Positions 61,559 through 64,000 of a DNA stretch of 64,000 bases are shown in pieces. Numbering within the stretch: the stretch's first letter is position 1; every line of letters starts with the position of its first letter. Below the pieces are notes generated by a model that saw only the letters and a program-made list of their open reading frames with translations, was not told where the DNA came from and searched no databases. Both the position numbers and the translations under genes were made by a program. The stretch is from Pseudomonadota bacterium. GTDB taxonomy: Bacteria; Pseudomonadota; Gammaproteobacteria; Nitrosococcales; Methylophagaceae. The stretch covers positions 31,633-95,632 of the forward strand of contig JALIBN010000001.1 of NCBI GenBank assembly GCA_030576275.1, in the 5' to 3' direction.

Positions 61559-61658
61559 AAGCGTTGAGAATAGTCTCAACATGAACAATAAATTGAATAT
61601 GACAAAATGATGACTATTGTCATTTTCCTGTCACACAAGGTAATTATAATAATCAAAC

Positions 61659-63836
61659 ATGGATATTTTAGAACATATGGATACTTCAGAAGATATGGGC
61701 AATATGGAAGATATGGGTGATATAGATAATTTAGAAGATATGGATAATTTGGAAGGTATAGATACTATCGAAATTAATAACCCCCAATATTACCTTAACC
61801 GAGAGCTTAGCTTACTTGAATTTAATTGGCGTGTTTTACAACAAGCCTTAGATATCAATGTACCGCTACTTGAACGGTTAAATTATCTATGTATATCTAG
61901 CACTAATTTAGATGAGTTTTTTGAAGTGCGTGTTGCAGGCTTAATCCAACAAATCGAGATCGGAGATACCTATCTTGAAGCCGACCAAGTTAATACTCAG
62001 GAAGTACTTAAACTTATCAATGTCAGAGCTCACGAGCTAGTTAATGAGCAGTACCAAGTACTAAACGAGGTATTATTACCAGCATTGGAACAAGAAGCTA
62101 TCCGAGTCCTACCTCGAGCTGAGTGGTCTGAAGAGCAGTCTAAATGGTTATCCACTTATTTCGCAGAAGAAGTCGCGCCAGTGTTAAGCCCAATGGGTTT
62201 AGACTCAGCTCATCCCTTTCCACGACTATTGAACAAAAGTTTAAACTTCATTATTTCTTTGATAGGTCGTGATGCGTTTGGACGTAACCGTGGTTATGCC
62301 ATATTACAAGCACCACGGGCTTTACCTCGAGTTATTGAATTACCCTCAGAACTTAAACCTGACGGGGAGCATCGTTTTGTATTCCTTTCATCCATTATCC
62401 ATGCCTTCGCAGAAGATTTATTCTATGGCATGAAAATCAAAGGTCTTTATCAATTCCGAGTAACGCGAAATAGTGATCTCGCCATTGATACCGAGGAAAC
62501 CAGTGATTTATTAAGGGCAATATCAGATGAACTTACCCATCGTAATTATGGTGATGAGGTTCGTTTAGAAATCGCGCATAACTGCCCGCAGGATATGGTT
62601 GATTTTCTCCGCGTTGAGTGTGGCATGCATGAAGACAACGTTTACCTTGTTAATGGTCCCGTTAATTTAAGCCGACTACAAGCGGTATATGCGTTGGTTG
62701 ATAGACCTGATATGAAGTTCAAACCTTTCACCCAAGGCCGACCATCAGCGTTATCTTCAAACAGTGATATATTTTCGGCTATTCGTAAGCAAGATATTTT
62801 ATTGCATCACCCCTACCAATCATTTACACCTGTCATTGATTTTATCAAGCAGGCAGCGGCCGATCCTAATGTATTAGTGATTAAACAAACGCTCTATCGT
62901 ACCGGTGCAAAATCACCCATTGTTGATGCTTTAGTAGCAGCGGCTCATGCAGGTAAAGAAGTAACGGTGGTAATAGAACTACGAGCCCGCTTTGATGAAG
63001 CTGAAAACGTTGCCTTAGCTTCACGTTTACAACAAGCTGCAGCTCATGTGGTTTATGGCATTGTAGGCTATAAAACACATGCTAAAATGTTACTTATTTT
63101 ACGACGTGAAAACAATAAATTACGCCATTACGTTCATTTAGGAACCGGCAATTATCATCGCAGTACATCACGGATATATACTGACTACGGCTTGATGACC
63201 TCAGATAAACAAATTGGTGAAGATGTTGGTCATTTATTTGTTCAATTAACGAGTCTAGGTAAAGTACCTAAGATGAACAAACTGTTGCATGCCCCTTTTA
63301 CGCTTCACGAAGGTTTGTTAAATCGCATCAACAATGAAATAGACAATATTCAAGCAGGAAAGCCCGCTCATATTATTGCCAAAGTGAATTCACTGGTTGA
63401 GCCAGAAATAATTCAGGCGTTTTATCGTGCCTCTATTGCAGGTGTTAAAATTGATCTGATTATTCGTGGCGTCTGCTGTCTCAAGCCTGGTATTGCAGGG
63501 CTTTCTGAGAACATTCATGTACGCAGTATTATCGGTCGATTCCTAGAACATACACGCGTTTTCTACTTTGCAAATAATGATGAACCCGCTGTATGGGCAG
63601 GCAGTGCTGATCTTATGAAACGTAATTTATTACGACGTGTAGAAACCTGTTTTCCTATTGAATCCAAGCGATTACGCGATAGAGTTATAGAAGATCTAAA
63701 TATTTATTTAGCCGATAATACGCAAGCCTGGATTTTATCATCTGATGGCCGTTATAAGCGTGTTGAGCATGAAGAAGATGCTGAAGTTGTTTGTGCACAG
63801 ACAGCTCTATTAGAACAAATGGCAACAACCTACTAA
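61659..63836 (+). CDS. ppk1: Polyphosphate kinase 1 with acidic N-terminal repeat
   Basis: The 725 residues contain all Ppk1 domains: the N domain (YYLNRELSLLEFNWRVLQQA), a head domain with DEFFEVRVAGL, and two phospholipase-D-like C domains with the autophosphorylated His (IVGYKTHAKMLLILR) and LGTGNYHRSTSRIYTDYGLM. It makes polyphosphate from ATP. The first ~38 residues are an unusual acidic stretch of ED-M-G/D-N-L units not seen in typical Ppk1, which starts near NNPQYYLNREL. The stop overlaps the start of the ParA-like gene (TAATG). Confidence 0.95.
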   Translation: MDILEHMDTSEDMGNMEDMGDIDNLEDMDNLEGIDTIEINNPQYYLNRELSLLEFNWRVLQQALDINVPLLERLNYLCISSTNLDEFFEVRVAGLIQQIEIGDTYLEADQVNTQEVLKLINVRAHELVNEQYQVLNEVLLPALEQEAIRVLPRAEWSEEQSKWLSTYFAEEVAPVLSPMGLDSAHPFPRLLNKSLNFIISLIGRDAFGRNRGYAILQAPRALPRVIELPSELKPDGEHRFVFLSSIIHAFAEDLFYGMKIKGLYQFRVTRNSDLAIDTEETSDLLRAISDELTHRNYGDEVRLEIAHNCPQDMVDFLRVECGMHEDNVYLVNGPVNLSRLQAVYALVDRPDMKFKPFTQGRPSALSSNSDIFSAIRKQDILLHHPYQSFTPVIDFIKQAAADPNVLVIKQTLYRTGAKSPIVDALVAAAHAGKEVTVVIELRARFDEAENVALASRLQQAAAHVVYGIVGYKTHAKMLLILRRENNKLRHYVHLGTGNYHRSTSRIYTDYGLMTSDKQIGEDVGHLFVQLTSLGKVPKMNKLLHAPFTLHEGLLNRINNEIDNIQAGKPAHIIAKVNSLVEPEIIQAFYRASIAGVKIDLIIRGVCCLKPGIAGLSENIHVRSIIGRFLEHTRVFYFANNDEPAVWAGSADLMKRNLLRRVETCFPIESKRLRDRVIEDLNIYLADNTQAWILSSDGRYKRVEHEEDAEVVCAQTALLEQMATTY

Positions 63837-64000
63837 TGGAAACCATCGCCTTTTTCAACCTAAAAGGTGGGGGTGGGTAAAACTACTTCTGCAGTTAATA
63901 TTGCTTGGCATGCTGAAAATGAAGGAATCCCCACCCTACTTTGGGATCTTGATCCTCAAGGTGCTTCAAGCTGGTTATTAAAAAGTAAAGCCAAATTAAA
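63836..64000 (+). pseudogene. ParA/Soj-like ATPase, frameshifted in the P-loop, cut by the window edge
   Basis: ATG 63836 overlaps the ppk1 stop and encodes METIAFFNLKGG, then a run of five G at 63869-63873 puts TAA in frame after four Gly. With one G removed the frame reads KGGVGKTTSAVNIAWHAENEG, a deviant Walker A of ParA-type ATPases, and continues LLWDLDPQGASSWLLKSKAK to the edge. It is either a one-base insertion mutation or a sequencing error in the G run. The gene continues beyond the window. Confidence 0.8.

Overview
The window looks like an AT-rich chromosome segment (roughly 40% G+C by eye) from a free-living, aerobic gammaproteobacterium. The evidence is the division protein ZipA, monomeric NADP isocitrate dehydrogenase, CysZ, MtgA, RlmJ, CcoG, a two-gene RND pump and single-copy housekeeping genes packed in short operons. 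A decayed XoxF-type methanol dehydrogenase and a remnant molybdenum hydroxylase operon suggest an ancestor with methylotrophic or oxidative C1/aromatic metabolism (a Methylophaga/Cycloclasticus-like lineage is possible). I cannot name the species. I saw no rRNA, tRNA, CRISPR array, prophage or intact insertion sequence.

Layout: 1-9.4 kb is core metabolism: aminotransferase tail, isocitrate dehydrogenase, cysZ, an FGGY sugar kinase, queF, zipA-ligA, and a TrpD-like/YjbQ pair. 10.2-19.3 kb, all on the minus strand, is a sensory block. Six tightly coupled genes encode an HTH-receiver regulator, a kinase-like protein lacking the usual histidine, a PhnD-type binding protein, a membrane histidine kinase, a receiver and an HD-GYP protein split by a frameshift. 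A phosphate-selective-type porin and a PAS-GGDEF-EAL protein follow. 20-34 kb is accessory and eroding: a GH13 fragment abuts a truncated IorB-like gene, followed by xdhC, a MocA-like gene, an XRE regulator flanked by palindromes, a broken HvfA-like copper-peptide gene, a nonsense-mutated SDR gene, a frameshifted 5-formyl-THF cyclo-ligase, broken xoxF and a broken LysR gene. 34-50 kb holds ccoG, a MocR regulator with five operator boxes, alkB, a PAS-GGDEF-EAL protein, a Tat-exported HDAC-like enzyme, a methyltransferase, a double cupin, an exported MBL hydrolase, OsmC, a rhodanese, leuA and an Lrp regulator. 49-54.5 kb carries an epimerase and a coupled operon cupredoxin / GGDEF-EAL / DUF3034 / truncated globin. 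54.8-60 kb is a TetR-MFP-RND efflux operon with a clear palindromic operator and terminator. 60-64 kb holds rlmJ, a small membrane protein, ppk1 with an unusual acidic repeat leader, and the start of a ParA-like gene.

Two themes stand out. First, cyclic-di-GMP turnover is dense: three EAL proteins plus one HD-GYP gene, two of them in operons that also encode periplasmic or metal/haem proteins. Second, single-base indels and nonsense changes interrupt at least seven recognisable genes. Some, such as xoxF, LysR and the GH13/IorB junction, must be real decay. Several, such as the HD-GYP, cyclo-ligase and ParA frameshifts, lie at or next to short runs of one base and could be sequencing errors or recoding. 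Intergenic DNA contains a diverged ~200-bp repeat in two copies, a 73-bp palindrome and a triple-hairpin array that known genes do not explain.
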